From positions 924,070 through 988,069 of the forward strand of contig NZ_KE384377.1 of NCBI RefSeq assembly GCF_000425445.1: a stretch of 64,000 nt of DNA, in the 5' to 3' direction. The DNA comes from Flavobacterium denitrificans DSM 15936 (GTDB lineage: Bacteria > Bacteroidota > Bacteroidia > Flavobacteriales > Flavobacteriaceae). Both the position numbers and the translations under genes were made by a program. Shown here one piece after another: positions 30,143 to 40,504 of the stretch; the stretch's first letter is position 1, and each line of letters opens with the position of its first letter. The notes beneath the pieces were generated by a model, which was not told where the DNA came from, did not search any database, and worked only from the letters and a program-made list of their open reading frames with translations.

Positions 30143-32563
30143 TTATCTTAAGCTTGCTCCAAGTTCATTTTCGAAAGTCTGTTGTAATTTCGTCATGATT
30201 TTGTCGATTTGAGCATCTGTAAGCGTTTTTGTATTGTCTTGAATAGTAAAACTCAGTGCATACGATTTTTTTCCTGCAGGGAGTTTGTCTCCTTCATAAA
30301 CATCAAATAAGTTCACATCTTTTAAAAGTGATTTTTCTGTCTGTTTTGCTAAATTGAAAATACTTTCATAAGTAGTATTTTGATCAATCAATAATGCTAA
30401 ATCTCTGCGAACTTCTGGATATTTCGGAATTTCAGTATATTTGATTTTTCCTGTGATGATTTTCAATACTAAATCCCAATTGAAATCAGCAAAATAAACA
30501 TCTTGTTTGATTCCGAAATGCTTTAAAATTGATTTTTTAACTACGCCCATTTCAACTAAAGTATCGTTGTTGTAGTAAATTGCTGTTCCTTCTGAAAAAA
30601 CATCAGATTTAACAGGAGCATTTGAAACCTTATCTATTCCTAAACGAGCCAAAACAGCTTTAACATAACCCTTTAACAAGAAAAAATCTGTCGTTTTTTG
30701 AGGGTTTGTCCAGCTTTCTTTGTTTCTGTTTCCAGAAATCGACAAAGTTAGATGTTTGTGCTCTTCATATCCACTTAAATATTTATGATATGTTTTTCCG
30801 AATTCAAATAATTTTAAATCCGAATTTTTTCTGTTGATGTTATATGAAATAGCCTCTAATCCAGAAAATAATAACGATTGGCGCATTGTCGACAAATCAC
30901 TGCTTAAAGGATTCAACATAGTCACATTATGTTCTTCCTTTAAAGAAGCTGAAAGTTTTGCATACGCAGCTGTTGTCAGGGAGTTTGCCATCATCTCATG
31001 GAAACCTTGAGAATTCAACTGAGAGGCAATTACATTTTGAACCTTATAATCTTCTGTTCTTGGCGAATTTGCTACAGTTGCATTGAATTTTTTAGAAAAA
31101 TTAATGTTGTTATAACCGTAAACACGCAAAATTTCTTCAATAACATCAATTTCACGTTGTACATCAACTCTGTAGGCAGGAATAGTCAAGCCTAAACCAG
31201 AATCTGATACGCTGTTAACTTTTATATCTAAAGAAACTAATATTTTTTTGATAGTATCTTTCGAAATTTCTTGCCCAATGATTTTGTAAACATGACTGAA
31301 ATTTAATAAAACAGAAAAGTCTTCAACTTTTTTAGGGTACACTTCAACAACATCTGAAGTGATTTTACCGCCTGCAACTTCCTGAATCAAAAGCGCGGCA
31401 CGTTTCAAAGCATATTCTGTAATTGTTGGGTCGATTCCTCTTTCAAACCTAAAAGAAGCATCAGTGTTTAATTGATGTCTTTTTGCTGTTTTACGAATGC
31501 TTACAGCGTCAAAGTAAGCACTTTCCAAGAAGATTGTAGTAGTTCCCTCTGTAACACCAGATTTTTTTCCTCCAAAAACACCGGCGATACACAATGGTCC
31601 TTTTTCGTCACAAATCATTAAATCTTCTTTGTGCAATGTTCTTTCAACATCATCAAGAGTAACAAATTTAGTTCCTTCTGGAAGTGTTTTTACAATTACT
31701 TTTCCGTTGATTTTTGCAGCATCAAAAGCATGCAAAGGCTGTCCTAATTCATGTAAAACATAATTAGTAACATCGACAATATTGTTTTTTGGAGTTAGCC
31801 CAATTGCTTTTAATCTGTCTTGAAGCCAGCTTGGAGATTCGTGAACTGTAATTCCAGAAATTGTTACACCGCAGTATCTTGGCGCTAAATGTGAATCTTC
31901 AACGTTAACATCAATTTTTAATGTTCGCATATCAACTCTAAAGTTGCTTACAGATGGCGTAATCAATTCTACGTTTACACCGCGCTGTAGCATTCCAGCT
32001 CTTAAATCGCGAGCAGTTCCAAAATGGCTCATCGCATCAGCACGATTTGGTGTTAAACCAATTTCGAATACTTCATCATTTGCAATTTTAAAAACTTCTG
32101 CAGCTGGAGTTCCAGGAATTAATGCTTCATCAAGAACCATAATTCCGTCATGGCTTGTTCCAAGTCCTAATTCGTCTTCGGCACAAATCATTCCATGGCT
32201 TTCTTGTCCGCGGATTTTTCCTTTCTTTATAGTAAATTCAACACCATCTTTATCGTATAAAACTGTTCCAATAGTCGCAACTGGAACTTTTTGTCCTGCA
32301 GCAACATTTGCAGCACCACAAACTATTTGTACTGGCGCTTCTTGTCCAATATTTACAGTGGTGACCTTTAGTCTGTCAGCATCTGGATGCTTTTCGCAAG
32401 TAAGTACGTGTCCTACAACAACTCCTTCTAAACCACCTTTTATAGATTGGTATTTTTCAACCACTTCAACTTCCAAACCTAAATCCGTAAGTAATTCTGA
32501 AGTTTGTTCTGAAGTCCAGTCAGTTTTAATAAATTGTTTTAACCAGTTGTAAGATATTTTCAT
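30143..32563 (-). CDS. pheT: phenylalanyl-tRNA synthetase beta subunit
   Basis: 806 residues, standard for bacterial PheT. Domains in order: N-terminal B1, EMAP/tRNA-binding OB fold (~40-155, VVGHVLTCEKHPDADRLKV), B3/B4 editing domain (~210-390), B5 (~400-475), catalytic-like core (~485-690), and C-terminal anticodon-binding FDX-ACB domain (~710-806, YPEVRRDLALLIDQN). It pairs with PheS, which is encoded elsewhere, to charge tRNA-Phe. Confidence 0.97.
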   Translation of the reverse strand: MKISYNWLKQFIKTDWTSEQTSELLTDLGLEVEVVEKYQSIKGGLEGVVVGHVLTCEKHPDADRLKVTTVNIGQEAPVQIVCGAANVAAGQKVPVATIGTVLYDKDGVEFTIKKGKIRGQESHGMICAEDELGLGTSHDGIMVLDEALIPGTPAAEVFKIANDEVFEIGLTPNRADAMSHFGTARDLRAGMLQRGVNVELITPSVSNFRVDMRTLKIDVNVEDSHLAPRYCGVTISGITVHESPSWLQDRLKAIGLTPKNNIVDVTNYVLHELGQPLHAFDAAKINGKVIVKTLPEGTKFVTLDDVERTLHKEDLMICDEKGPLCIAGVFGGKKSGVTEGTTTIFLESAYFDAVSIRKTAKRHQLNTDASFRFERGIDPTITEYALKRAALLIQEVAGGKITSDVVEVYPKKVEDFSVLLNFSHVYKIIGQEISKDTIKKILVSLDIKVNSVSDSGLGLTIPAYRVDVQREIDVIEEILRVYGYNNINFSKKFNATVANSPRTEDYKVQNVIASQLNSQGFHEMMANSLTTAAYAKLSASLKEEHNVTMLNPLSSDLSTMRQSLLFSGLEAISYNINRKNSDLKLFEFGKTYHKYLSGYEEHKHLTLSISGNRNKESWTNPQKTTDFFLLKGYVKAVLARLGIDKVSNAPVKSDVFSEGTAIYYNNDTLVEMGVVKKSILKHFGIKQDVYFADFNWDLVLKIITGKIKYTEIPKYPEVRRDLALLIDQNTTYESIFNLAKQTEKSLLKDVNLFDVYEGDKLPAGKKSYALSFTIQDNTKTLTDAQIDKIMTKLQQTFENELGASLR

Positions 32564-32693
32564 GTTTGCTTTTTTATTCTTGAATCAAGGTGTAAATATA
32601 AGGATTGATGAGCGGAGTTGGAAACATTTTTTTTGTTTTTTGATAGAGGAACGTTTTCAAAAATAAAACAGGTTTAATTTTAAATAATACATA

Positions 32694-32726
32694 AAAAAAG
32701 AGAGAATTGATTCTCTCTTTTTTATA
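32694..32726. terminator. terminator downstream of the lipoprotein gene
   Basis: Stem AAAAAGAGAGAAT / ATTCTCTCTTTTT around a TG loop with A and T runs on both flanks. It lies directly after the stop of the gene at 32735 on the minus strand and upstream of pheT. Confidence 0.85.
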
Positions 32727-32734
32727 AATTTGAT

Positions 32735-33724
32735 TTATTCAGTTGTACATACACCCGCATGTACAATTATCCACATACTTCCGTCTCCGTTATGCGATAA
32801 GTTGTAAGTATCGGTAGTGACGTTGTTTAATTGATGTCCATTGCCATATTGCCCCGGAGCCGCGGTAGTTGGCGGGAAATTTGAGATATATACATGCGTT
32901 TCTGTTAAAACAGTTCCTGGATGTGTTGCATTGATTGTTACAGTAACGCTTCCGTCTAATACGACAATTGTAACAGTTCCAGCCAAATATCCTTTTGTAA
33001 TATCATTTTGTCCGGCGCCAGCATATAAATTGGCTGTGAAGGTACCATTTTGAACTGGGAAATATTCTTGGGCCCAACCCCATTTATCAGAAATTCCTAA
33101 ATCTATGAAGGTATTATTTCCAAACAGATAAGCCGTGTCACAAGTAGTAACAGGTGGTGGCGTATTGCAGTCTCTTAAGCAATAATTAACGTAAGTCGCC
33201 CAGTTTTTACCAGGGAATTTAATGTCTCCTGCCCATCCAGTTTCAGTTCTTATAACAGCTCCATTTACTATATTTTTCATGCTTGAGTGAGCGGCAATAT
33301 ATAGGCATTTGTTCGAGTCTAAAACTATTGATGAAAGAGGAATTGTAAAAGTGTACGTTTGAACTAAAGGATTAAAGCTTTTTTTGTATGGAAATTTTCC
33401 CGGAATGGGATTTCCATTTGTCATTGGTACATTGGCATAAGGCCCAACATATAAATGCATTTCGCTAAAATACCAGTTTGGCAGTGCAGAGTATGTCACA
33501 TAAAGATTTGTGGCATCATTTTCAACTAAGATTTTTCCCGAATTTGTAAATTGCCCGGCCATAATGTTAATTGAAACAGGATCACATTCAGAATAAGTTC
33601 CTTTTGCGGTTAGTGAAGAACTTTCTTCTTGTTTAGCTTCGGTTTGCATGTCGTCGCTTACTGGCTCAGTAGTGCAATTGACAATTAAAAAAGCAAAAAC
33701 CATGAGTAGAATAATTTTTTTCAT
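32735..33724 (-). CDS. surface lipoprotein of unknown function
   Basis: 329 residues. Lipoprotein signal (IILLMVFAFLIVNCTTEP, Cys ~17). Two beta-rich halves follow. One (~45-175) contains ILVENDATNLYVTYSALPNW, MHLYVGPYANVPMTNGNPIP and CLYIAAHSSM. The other (~195-329) contains TAYLFGNNTFIDLGISDKWG, WAQEYFPVQNG and an AHPGTVLTETHVYISNFPPT stretch. The halves seem distantly related, both with a ...HLYV/HVYIS strand and a closing ...AAHS/IVHAG strand. Similar repeats occur in secreted Bacteroidota proteins, but I know no function. Single-gene unit. Confidence 0.8.
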   Translation of the reverse strand: MKKIILLMVFAFLIVNCTTEPVSDDMQTEAKQEESSSLTAKGTYSECDPVSINIMAGQFTNSGKILVENDATNLYVTYSALPNWYFSEMHLYVGPYANVPMTNGNPIPGKFPYKKSFNPLVQTYTFTIPLSSIVLDSNKCLYIAAHSSMKNIVNGAVIRTETGWAGDIKFPGKNWATYVNYCLRDCNTPPPVTTCDTAYLFGNNTFIDLGISDKWGWAQEYFPVQNGTFTANLYAGAGQNDITKGYLAGTVTIVVLDGSVTVTINATHPGTVLTETHVYISNFPPTTAAPGQYGNGHQLNNVTTDTYNLSHNGDGSMWIIVHAGVCTTE

Positions 33725-33907
33725 AATAACAAAATTTAAATTAGTAATGAGAAAAAATTAGATGCAACCCAAAAAGAGGCTGTTTAAATTGCTAATACAA
33801 AGTTTATGGCGAAATTTTAACATTTCAAAGAATAGTCGTTCAATGAAATGTTTTAATGGTTAAACTGAAGTTTTGTAGGGATTTAATTGCGAATAATGCA
33901 ATTTTGA

Positions 33908-34771
33908 CTAAATCAGCTCTTCAACATGTTTTTTGATGTTTTCCGATATTTTTTTGATTGGCAAATCGTTTTCATCATCGCCAAAAGGATCTTCAATTTC
34001 TTCGGCGATTAATTCTAAACTAGCTAAAACATAAAAGATAAAAACAACAACGGGAACCACATAATACCCTAAGCTTAAGGTATATCCAAAAGGCAATGTC
34101 ATAATATAAAAGAAAATAAATTTCTTTATAAATGCACTGTAAGAGTAGGGAATAGGAGTGTTTTTTATACGTTCACAGGCACCGCAAATGTCTGTAAAAG
34201 CAACTAATTCAGCATTTAAAATGATAAGCTGGTCTCCAGTAATTTTTTTTGATTCATACAAAGCATTGATTTTATTGTACATCATTTGCTTTACCTGATT
34301 TGGTTTGTGTTTATGATGATCCAATTCTAAATCAACATCTTCAAAAAGCTGTTTTGCAGTTTCGGAGTTGTTCAAATGTTTGTATAGAATAGAAGCATAG
34401 CCAGGAATGAACTTTCTGAAAAACTTTCGGTCATTTTCGTCTTTTAAAATAGCCGAAAGTTTTATCGCAAAGTTACGGCTGTTGTTGACTAATCCGCCCC
34501 AAAGCTTTCGGGCTTCCCACCAGCGGTCGTATGCAGTATTTGTTCTAAAAACCAATAAAAGTGAAATCACAAAGCCTAATATTCCGTGCATTACAGGAAT
34601 ATTTTTAAGATAATGGTTTTCGTCAATTCCAAAATAAATCACTTCAACATAGCCTACAATTGCAGCATAAATGCCAATGCCTATCATTACAGGAAATAAT
34701 TGCCTAATTGTGTCTGATTTATGAAAATGAAAGATAAAGCTAAACCACTCTTTCGTATTGTATGCGATCAT
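33908..34771 (-). CDS. bestrophin-family anion channel (UPF0187)
   Basis: 287 residues, typical for bacterial bestrophins. Four membrane helices: around 24-45 and 55-75, and a pair at ~210-255 (FIFFYIMTLPFGYTLSLGYY and VVPVVVFIFYVLASLELIAE). Conserved features are LLVFRTNTAYDRWWEARKLW, the cytoplasmic helices, and the acidic EEIEDPFGDDENDLP that corresponds to the calcium-clasp region. An inner-membrane pentameric ion channel. It starts 30 bp after the TolC-like gene in the same direction, so it may be cotranscribed with the efflux operon. Confidence 0.92.
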   Translation of the reverse strand: MIAYNTKEWFSFIFHFHKSDTIRQLFPVMIGIGIYAAIVGYVEVIYFGIDENHYLKNIPVMHGILGFVISLLLVFRTNTAYDRWWEARKLWGGLVNNSRNFAIKLSAILKDENDRKFFRKFIPGYASILYKHLNNSETAKQLFEDVDLELDHHKHKPNQVKQMMYNKINALYESKKITGDQLIILNAELVAFTDICGACERIKNTPIPYSYSAFIKKFIFFYIMTLPFGYTLSLGYYVVPVVVFIFYVLASLELIAEEIEDPFGDDENDLPIKKISENIKKHVEELI

Positions 34772-34801
34772 TTATATTCGTTTTTTTAAAACAAATTTAA
34801 A

Positions 34802-36112
34802 TTAAAAATTAATATTTCCTGCTAATTCTCTCAAGGCAATTTCAGATAATTTTGCCTGATATTGAGCGTTGCTGTAACGTACTTTAGCATTCACATAATT
34901 TAATTGCGCCGTTCTGAAATCAAGAGTTGTAATCGTTCCGATGCGAAACTTATCTAATGTAATATCTAAGTTTTGTTTCGCAATAGTTACGTTATCTTCT
35001 TCAAGATCAATTAATTCTAAATTGGTTAAATAGGTTTGAAAAGCAGTGTTCAACTGAGTATCCAAAATCATATTTTGTTGTTCTATAGCAATCTGAGTAT
35101 TTTCGATTTCCATTTTTGCCACTTTTTCATTTCGATGCTGATTTAAACCATCAAATAGATTTAACCTGGCATTAAAACCATAATTCAAACCTTTTGAAGA
35201 AGATGCACTAGTAAAACCTAAACTGGACTGATTTTCAGAAAAATTATATCCAGAAGTTAAGTTCACAACAGGATAACGATCTGCTTTTACTTGTTTCAAT
35301 TGCAATTCGGCAATGCGTTTATTAATGATTTGCGCTTCTACAGCAGGGTTTTGCTTGTGTGCTAATTCAGCTAATTCAGCTAAAACTAAATTGTTGTCGA
35401 CTGTAACTAAATCGGTAACAGTAAAATCAATTTTTGGATCGCGCGCCAAATATTGATTCAATAAAATTTTAGCATTTGCATATGTTTCTTTTTGTCTTAA
35501 CAAAGCCACTTGGTCTGAATTTAAATCTACTTGAGCGTTTAAAACTTCTAGTTTTGAAGCTTTTCCAATACTGAAGCGATTTTGAGCCAATGTCAATCGT
35601 TGTTTAGAAATTACGATGGTAGTGTCTAAAGCCGCCAACTGATGCTGTTGTTGCACAAGATCGTAATAGGCAGAATTAACTTGTACAATTTTGATTAAAA
35701 CGGTTCTTCGTAGTTCAGAATCTCCTAAATTTTGAAGTTCTTTTAATTGATCTAATCGCGCAAACATTTTCATTCCGTCAAAAACAGTCCAGTTAAGTCC
35801 AACGCCATAACTCAAACTATTATTTTTTGCATTGTTCAAAGAAGTAGTGGTTCCGTCCTGACGCGTCTGTGATGAATTGGTAACACTGTTGTTGTCTGTT
35901 ACAGATGCCGTTGCGGTTGGCAACATTCCAGCATTTCCAATAGTTACATTCGTTTCGCTAATTTTTAGATTATTCTTGGCAATTCTAATTTCAAAATTGT
36001 TTTCTAAAGCGATTTTAGTAGCATCTTCAATAGTCAAAACTGCCTGTGCATTTGTTTTTGAAATGCAGAAGAAGAGGATTAATAAAGTGCAGTATATGTT
36101 CTTAATATTCAT
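34802..36112 (-). CDS. TolC-family outer-membrane efflux channel
   Basis: 436 residues. Signal peptide (YCTLLILFFCISKTNAQ) and two repeated OEP halves: LTIEDATKIALENNFEIRIA ... FSIGKASKLEVLNAQVDLNS and LAELAHKQNPAVEAQIINKR ... FRIGTITTLDFRTAQLNYVN. These alternate alpha-barrel helices and beta strands as in TolC. It forms the exit duct for the RND pump encoded just upstream in the same operon (65 bp gap). Confidence 0.95.
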   Translation of the reverse strand: MNIKNIYCTLLILFFCISKTNAQAVLTIEDATKIALENNFEIRIAKNNLKISETNVTIGNAGMLPTATASVTDNNSVTNSSQTRQDGTTTSLNNAKNNSLSYGVGLNWTVFDGMKMFARLDQLKELQNLGDSELRRTVLIKIVQVNSAYYDLVQQQHQLAALDTTIVISKQRLTLAQNRFSIGKASKLEVLNAQVDLNSDQVALLRQKETYANAKILLNQYLARDPKIDFTVTDLVTVDNNLVLAELAELAHKQNPAVEAQIINKRIAELQLKQVKADRYPVVNLTSGYNFSENQSSLGFTSASSSKGLNYGFNARLNLFDGLNQHRNEKVAKMEIENTQIAIEQQNMILDTQLNTAFQTYLTNLELIDLEEDNVTIAKQNLDITLDKFRIGTITTLDFRTAQLNYVNAKVRYSNAQYQAKLSEIALRELAGNINF

Positions 36113-36177
36113 ATTTATATTCTTTTACCAGAAAATCATGAATTTTACAAATCGCAAAATTCATGATTTTTTAGCTT

Positions 36178-39100
36178 CTATTTTATACTTTCTTTTTCGT
36201 ATTCGTCGATATGATCAAATTCTGGATAATGTTTTCTTTGTTTAGACCACATTAAATAAATCGCTGGAATTACAAAAAGCGTCAAAGCAAGAGAGAAAAT
36301 AGTTCCTCCAACAATTACAACTCCCATCCCAATTCTACTCGTTGAAGCTGCGCCAAGTGACATTGCAATTGGCAATGCTCCTAATGCAATCGCTAAACTG
36401 GTCATTAAAATTGGACGAAGGCGCGCTTCTGAAGCTTCTAAAATAGCCTCCAATTTTGGTTTGCCTTGCTCTCGAAGCTGGTTGGCGAATTCGACGATCA
36501 AAATACCGTTTTTAGTTACTAGACCGATAAGCATTACGGTTCCAATCTGGCTGAAAATATTCCATGTTTGATTGAATAACCAAAGTGAGAATAACGCTCC
36601 AGCAACCGCCATTGGCACTGTTAAAATAATAATGAAAGGATCAATAAAGCTTTCAAATTGAGCTGCCAAAATCAAGAAGATTAAAAGCAAAGCCAAGCCA
36701 AATGCGAAAGATGTATTTGAGCTACTTTCAACAAAATCTCGTGATTCTCCGGCCAAATCGGTTGTGAAAGTTTCGTCTAGAACTTTAGCTTTGATTCGGT
36801 TCATTTCGTCAATTCCATCGCCCATACTTTTTCCTGGAGCTAAACCTGCAGAAACTGTAGCCGACATGTATCTGTTATTGTGATACAATTGTGGAGGATT
36901 ACTTTGTTCTTCAACATTTACAACGTTATCCATCTGGATTAGTTCACCTTTGTTGTTTTTAACAAACATCGAGGTTAAATCCAATGGTTTTGAACGATCT
37001 TTTTGATCAAATTGACCAATTACTTGGTATTGTTTTCCGTTTTTAATGAAATACCCAAAACGTTGCCCACTCAAAGAAAGTTGCAGTGTTTGAGCAATAT
37101 CGAGAATTGAAATTCCTAAACTTTCAGCCTTTTCACGGTTGATGCTTACGTTGATTTCTGGTTTGTTGAATTTCAAGTTTACATCTGTTGTCGAGAAAAC
37201 ATCGCTTTTGCCGACTTCTTCCATAAACAATGGAATTTTTTCTCTTAATTTTTCAAAATTTGGTGCTTGAATAATGTACTGAATTGGCAAACCTCCACGT
37301 CTGTTTACAGCAATTGTTGGTTGTTGGATAACAGCAGTTTTTGCTTCAGGATATTTTTTAGTCCATTTTGTCAATTTATCAGCAATCTCTTTTTGTGATG
37401 TTTTTCTTTCGTGTGGTTCTTTCAAAGAAAGTCGGATAAAACCAGTATTTGTTGCCGAAGCTCCAAAACCTGGTGCCGTAATCACCAAACTCACTTTTTT
37501 CTCCGGAATAGAATCGTCAACCAATCTTGAGATTTCTTGCATGAAACGGTCTGTATATTCATATGAAGATCCTTCAGGAGTTGTCATACGCATTGTTACA
37601 GAACTTCTGTCATCAAGTGGCGCAGTTTCTTTTGGAAGAATTGTAAAAAATAAATAAATCAATCCAAAACAAGCAATTAGAATAGGAAAGCTAATCCATT
37701 TTCTGTCCATAAATTTTGAAAGAGATTCAGCATAACTACTGTTCATTTTTTCAAAAAATGGTTCGGTTTTAATATAGAATTTTGATTTTTTCTGTTCGCC
37801 GCCCTTCATTAAATAAGCGTTCAACATTGGTGTAAGCGTTAAGGATACAAAGGCAGAAATTAATACAGCTGCGCCAATTACGACCCCAAATTCCCTAAAG
37901 AGTCGGCCTACGAAACCTTCCAAGAAAATTACAGGTAAAAAAACCGCTGCAAGGGTAACAGAAATCGAAATTACAGCATAAAATATCTCATTTGAACCTT
38001 TAATAGCGGCTTCAATTGGCGACATTCCTTCTTCGACTTTTTTGAAGATATTCTCGGTGACCACAATACCGTCATCCACAACTAAACCTGTAGCAAGTAC
38101 GATCGCTAATAAAGTCAAAACGTTGATCGAGAATCCAAAAAGCCACATGATGAAAAAAGTAGCAATCAAAGAAACCGGAATATCAATTAAAGGCCTGAAA
38201 GCAATTGCCCAGTCTCTAAAGAATAAATAAATAATGATGATTACCAAAACAATAGAAATCCCTAAAGTTTCAGCAACTTCCATAACTGATTTTTTTACGA
38301 AAATAGTATTGTCAAGGGCAATATTAAGTTTAATATCTTTGGGAAGATCCTTTTTTAAAGCTTCGTATTTTTTATAAAATTCAGCCGAAATATCTAAATA
38401 ATTCGCTCCTGGCATTGGTACAATGGCTAAACCAATCATTGGCAAGCCAGACTGGCTTAGTTTTGTTTCGATATTTTCAGGGCCAAGTTCAGCACCTCCA
38501 ATATCACTGAAACGCACAATTTTGTCTCCGTCTGTACGAATAATGATATTGTTGAATTCTTCCGGCTTAGATAAATTACCAATCGTTTTTACGGTAAGTT
38601 CGGTATTGTTTCCTGTCAATTTCCCTGATGGGAGCTCTACGTTTTGTGAATTTAAGGCACTACGAACCTCCGCAACGGTACAACCATAAGCGGCAAGTTT
38701 TGCAGGATCGATCCATAAACGCATTGCGTAACGTTTTTGTCCCCAAATCTGTACACCACTCACGCCTGGAATAGTTTCTAACCGTTGTGAAATGACGTTT
38801 TCGGCATAATCACTCAATTCAAGCGAGTTTCTAGTATCACTTTGTACCGTCATCGAAATGATGGCATCACTATCGGCATCGGCTTTTGAGACAACTGGTG
38901 GTGCATCAATATCTTGTGGCAAACTTCTGATGGCTTGTGAAACTTTGTCACGAACATCATTTGCCGCTTCTTCTAAATCTTTGTCAAGATTAAACTCGAT
39001 GGTAATATTACTGCTTCCTTGATTACTAGATGAAGTAATATTTCTGATTCCGTCAATAGCATTTACAGCTTTTTCAAGTGGTTCTGTAATTTGCGATTCA

Positions 39101-39276
39101 ATAATGTCTGAATTGGCTCCAGTATAATTGGTTCTGATCGAAACCTGCGCCGGATCAATTGAAGGGAATTCTCGAACACCCAAAAAAGTATAACCAATGA
39201 AACCGAATAAAATAATCAAAAGATTCAGTACAATCGTTAAAACGGGTCTTCTTATACTTGTGGTTGATAAACTCAT
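36178..39276 (-). CDS. RND efflux permease, HAE1/MdtB-like
   Basis: 1032 residues, full length, inner membrane. Twelve helices and two large periplasmic porter loops. Conserved proton-relay aspartates lie in LATGLVVDDGIVVTENIF (TM4). The N-terminal SIRRPVLTIVLNLLIILFGF with GVREFPSIDPAQVSIRTNYT is typical. The last helices carry IGLVTKNGILIVEFANQLRE (TM10). Middle gene of adaptor-permease-TolC. Substrate unknown; the closest look is the multidrug HAE1 class. Confidence 0.95.
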   Translation of the reverse strand: MSLSTTSIRRPVLTIVLNLLIILFGFIGYTFLGVREFPSIDPAQVSIRTNYTGANSDIIESQITEPLEKAVNAIDGIRNITSSSNQGSSNITIEFNLDKDLEEAANDVRDKVSQAIRSLPQDIDAPPVVSKADADSDAIISMTVQSDTRNSLELSDYAENVISQRLETIPGVSGVQIWGQKRYAMRLWIDPAKLAAYGCTVAEVRSALNSQNVELPSGKLTGNNTELTVKTIGNLSKPEEFNNIIIRTDGDKIVRFSDIGGAELGPENIETKLSQSGLPMIGLAIVPMPGANYLDISAEFYKKYEALKKDLPKDIKLNIALDNTIFVKKSVMEVAETLGISIVLVIIIIYLFFRDWAIAFRPLIDIPVSLIATFFIMWLFGFSINVLTLLAIVLATGLVVDDGIVVTENIFKKVEEGMSPIEAAIKGSNEIFYAVISISVTLAAVFLPVIFLEGFVGRLFREFGVVIGAAVLISAFVSLTLTPMLNAYLMKGGEQKKSKFYIKTEPFFEKMNSSYAESLSKFMDRKWISFPILIACFGLIYLFFTILPKETAPLDDRSSVTMRMTTPEGSSYEYTDRFMQEISRLVDDSIPEKKVSLVITAPGFGASATNTGFIRLSLKEPHERKTSQKEIADKLTKWTKKYPEAKTAVIQQPTIAVNRRGGLPIQYIIQAPNFEKLREKIPLFMEEVGKSDVFSTTDVNLKFNKPEINVSINREKAESLGISILDIAQTLQLSLSGQRFGYFIKNGKQYQVIGQFDQKDRSKPLDLTSMFVKNNKGELIQMDNVVNVEEQSNPPQLYHNNRYMSATVSAGLAPGKSMGDGIDEMNRIKAKVLDETFTTDLAGESRDFVESSSNTSFAFGLALLLIFLILAAQFESFIDPFIIILTVPMAVAGALFSLWLFNQTWNIFSQIGTVMLIGLVTKNGILIVEFANQLREQGKPKLEAILEASEARLRPILMTSLAIALGALPIAMSLGAASTSRIGMGVVIVGGTIFSLALTLFVIPAIYLMWSKQRKHYPEFDHIDEYEKESIK

Positions 39277-39280
39277 ATCT

Positions 39281-39396
39281 GATTTATGATTTTAGATTTT
39301 AGATTTCAGATTTATTGCTAAATCTTACTCATATCTTTAAATCTATATTTAAGTCTTACGACTTTTGACTTTATGACTTTTGACTTTACGACTATT
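39281..39396. repeat. two degenerate 7-bp tandem arrays between efflux genes
   Basis: 39281-39315: GATTTAT, GATTTTA, GATTTTA, GATTTCA, GATTTAT in perfect 7-bp phase. 39360-39396: GACTTTT, GACTTTAT, GACTTTT, GACTTTAC, GACTATT (7 or 8 bp). The second array runs into the stop codon of the adaptor gene. The stretch between them carries the complementary word AAATC several times. Confidence 0.75.
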
Positions 39397-40450
39397 TTAT
39401 TTTAACTTTTATTGGAGCCTCATTTTTAAGCGACATTACACCGCTTGTAACAAGTGTGTCACCAGCTTTTAATCCAGATAAAATTAAAATAGAAGCATCA
39501 GTACGAGTTGTTGCTTCAACCATAACTTCTTTGGCTTTGCCCATATCAGAGATGTATACTTTTTTTCCGCTTTGTACTGGCACAATGGCTTCTGATGGAA
39601 CTACGATTGCATCTTTAATGATGTTTAACGGCAGTTTTACATCTGCAAAAGTTCCAGGAAACAGTTTTCCATCAGTATTATCAGCAATTGCTCTGATTTG
39701 TAAAGTTCGTGTTGCAATGGCAACTTCAGGTTCAATTGCATAAATTTTAGCATTGTACACTTTGTCTGAACCCGAAACAGTGAAATCAATATTTGATCCG
39801 TTGTTTACTTGTGTAGCATATTTTTCAGGAATAGAGAAGGTGATTTTTACTTTGCCCATGTTCACTAATTTTGCGACCAAAATAGTAGGAGTGATGTAAG
39901 TTCCTGGTGAAATAGAACGCAAACCAATTTTTCCTGAAAAAGGAGCTTTTACAGAGGTTTTTGAAATTTGGGCTTTGATTAATTGTGTTTGTGCTTTTGC
40001 AGAAGCATAATCGGCGTTTGCTACATCAAATTCTTCTTGGCTGATCGCTTCTTTTTGAAGCAATAGTTTTGCTCTTCTTTCATTTTCAGCAGCCAAACCT
40101 TCTCTTGTTTGTGCTTGACGCAGTTGTGCTCTCAACTCAATATCATTCACTTTAAAAAGTACTTGACCTTTATTTACATAGCTTCCCTCGTTAAAGTAAA
40201 TACCTTCAACAATTCCAGAAACCTCACTTCTGATTTCTATTTGCTCATTAGCTTCGATCGATCCTGATAAAGATAAATTATTATCAAAAGTGGCTGTTTT
40301 TACAACAATTCCTGTTACAGTTGTTGGTTTGTCTTTGTCACCAGACTTTTTTGATTCATCATTTTTGCTTTTGTTGGACATTATTCTGTAGGCAATAAAT
40401 CCTCCTAAAACAATAATTATCAAGGCGTAAATTAGGTTTTTTACTTTCAT
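39392..40450 (-). CDS. RND efflux periplasmic adaptor
   Basis: 352 residues. An N-terminal membrane anchor (LIYALIIIVLGGFIAYRIM) is followed by a short charged linker, then the adaptor core: lipoyl half GIYFNEGSYVNKGQVLFKVN (~90-110), short helical hairpin (~110-165), lipoyl half TSVKAPFSGKIGLRSISPGT (~170-190), beta-barrel (~195-270) and membrane-proximal end. First gene of the adaptor-permease-TolC operon. CAAATTTA at 40497-40504 (TAAATTTG on the minus strand) is a possible -7 box. Confidence 0.94.
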   Translation of the reverse strand: MKVKNLIYALIIIVLGGFIAYRIMSNKSKNDESKKSGDKDKPTTVTGIVVKTATFDNNLSLSGSIEANEQIEIRSEVSGIVEGIYFNEGSYVNKGQVLFKVNDIELRAQLRQAQTREGLAAENERRAKLLLQKEAISQEEFDVANADYASAKAQTQLIKAQISKTSVKAPFSGKIGLRSISPGTYITPTILVAKLVNMGKVKITFSIPEKYATQVNNGSNIDFTVSGSDKVYNAKIYAIEPEVAIATRTLQIRAIADNTDGKLFPGTFADVKLPLNIIKDAIVVPSEAIVPVQSGKKVYISDMGKAKEVMVEATTRTDASILILSGLKAGDTLVTSGVMSLKNEAPIKVKIK

Positions 40451-40504
40451 AAAATTAAAGTGATATGTTTTTTTGGGTTTTTGTTTTTGTAGCTAACAAA
40501 TTTA

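Noticed and set aside
31944-32552. 202-codon plus-strand frame opposite pheT.
   Set aside because: Serine/proline-rich shadow of a conserved housekeeping gene.
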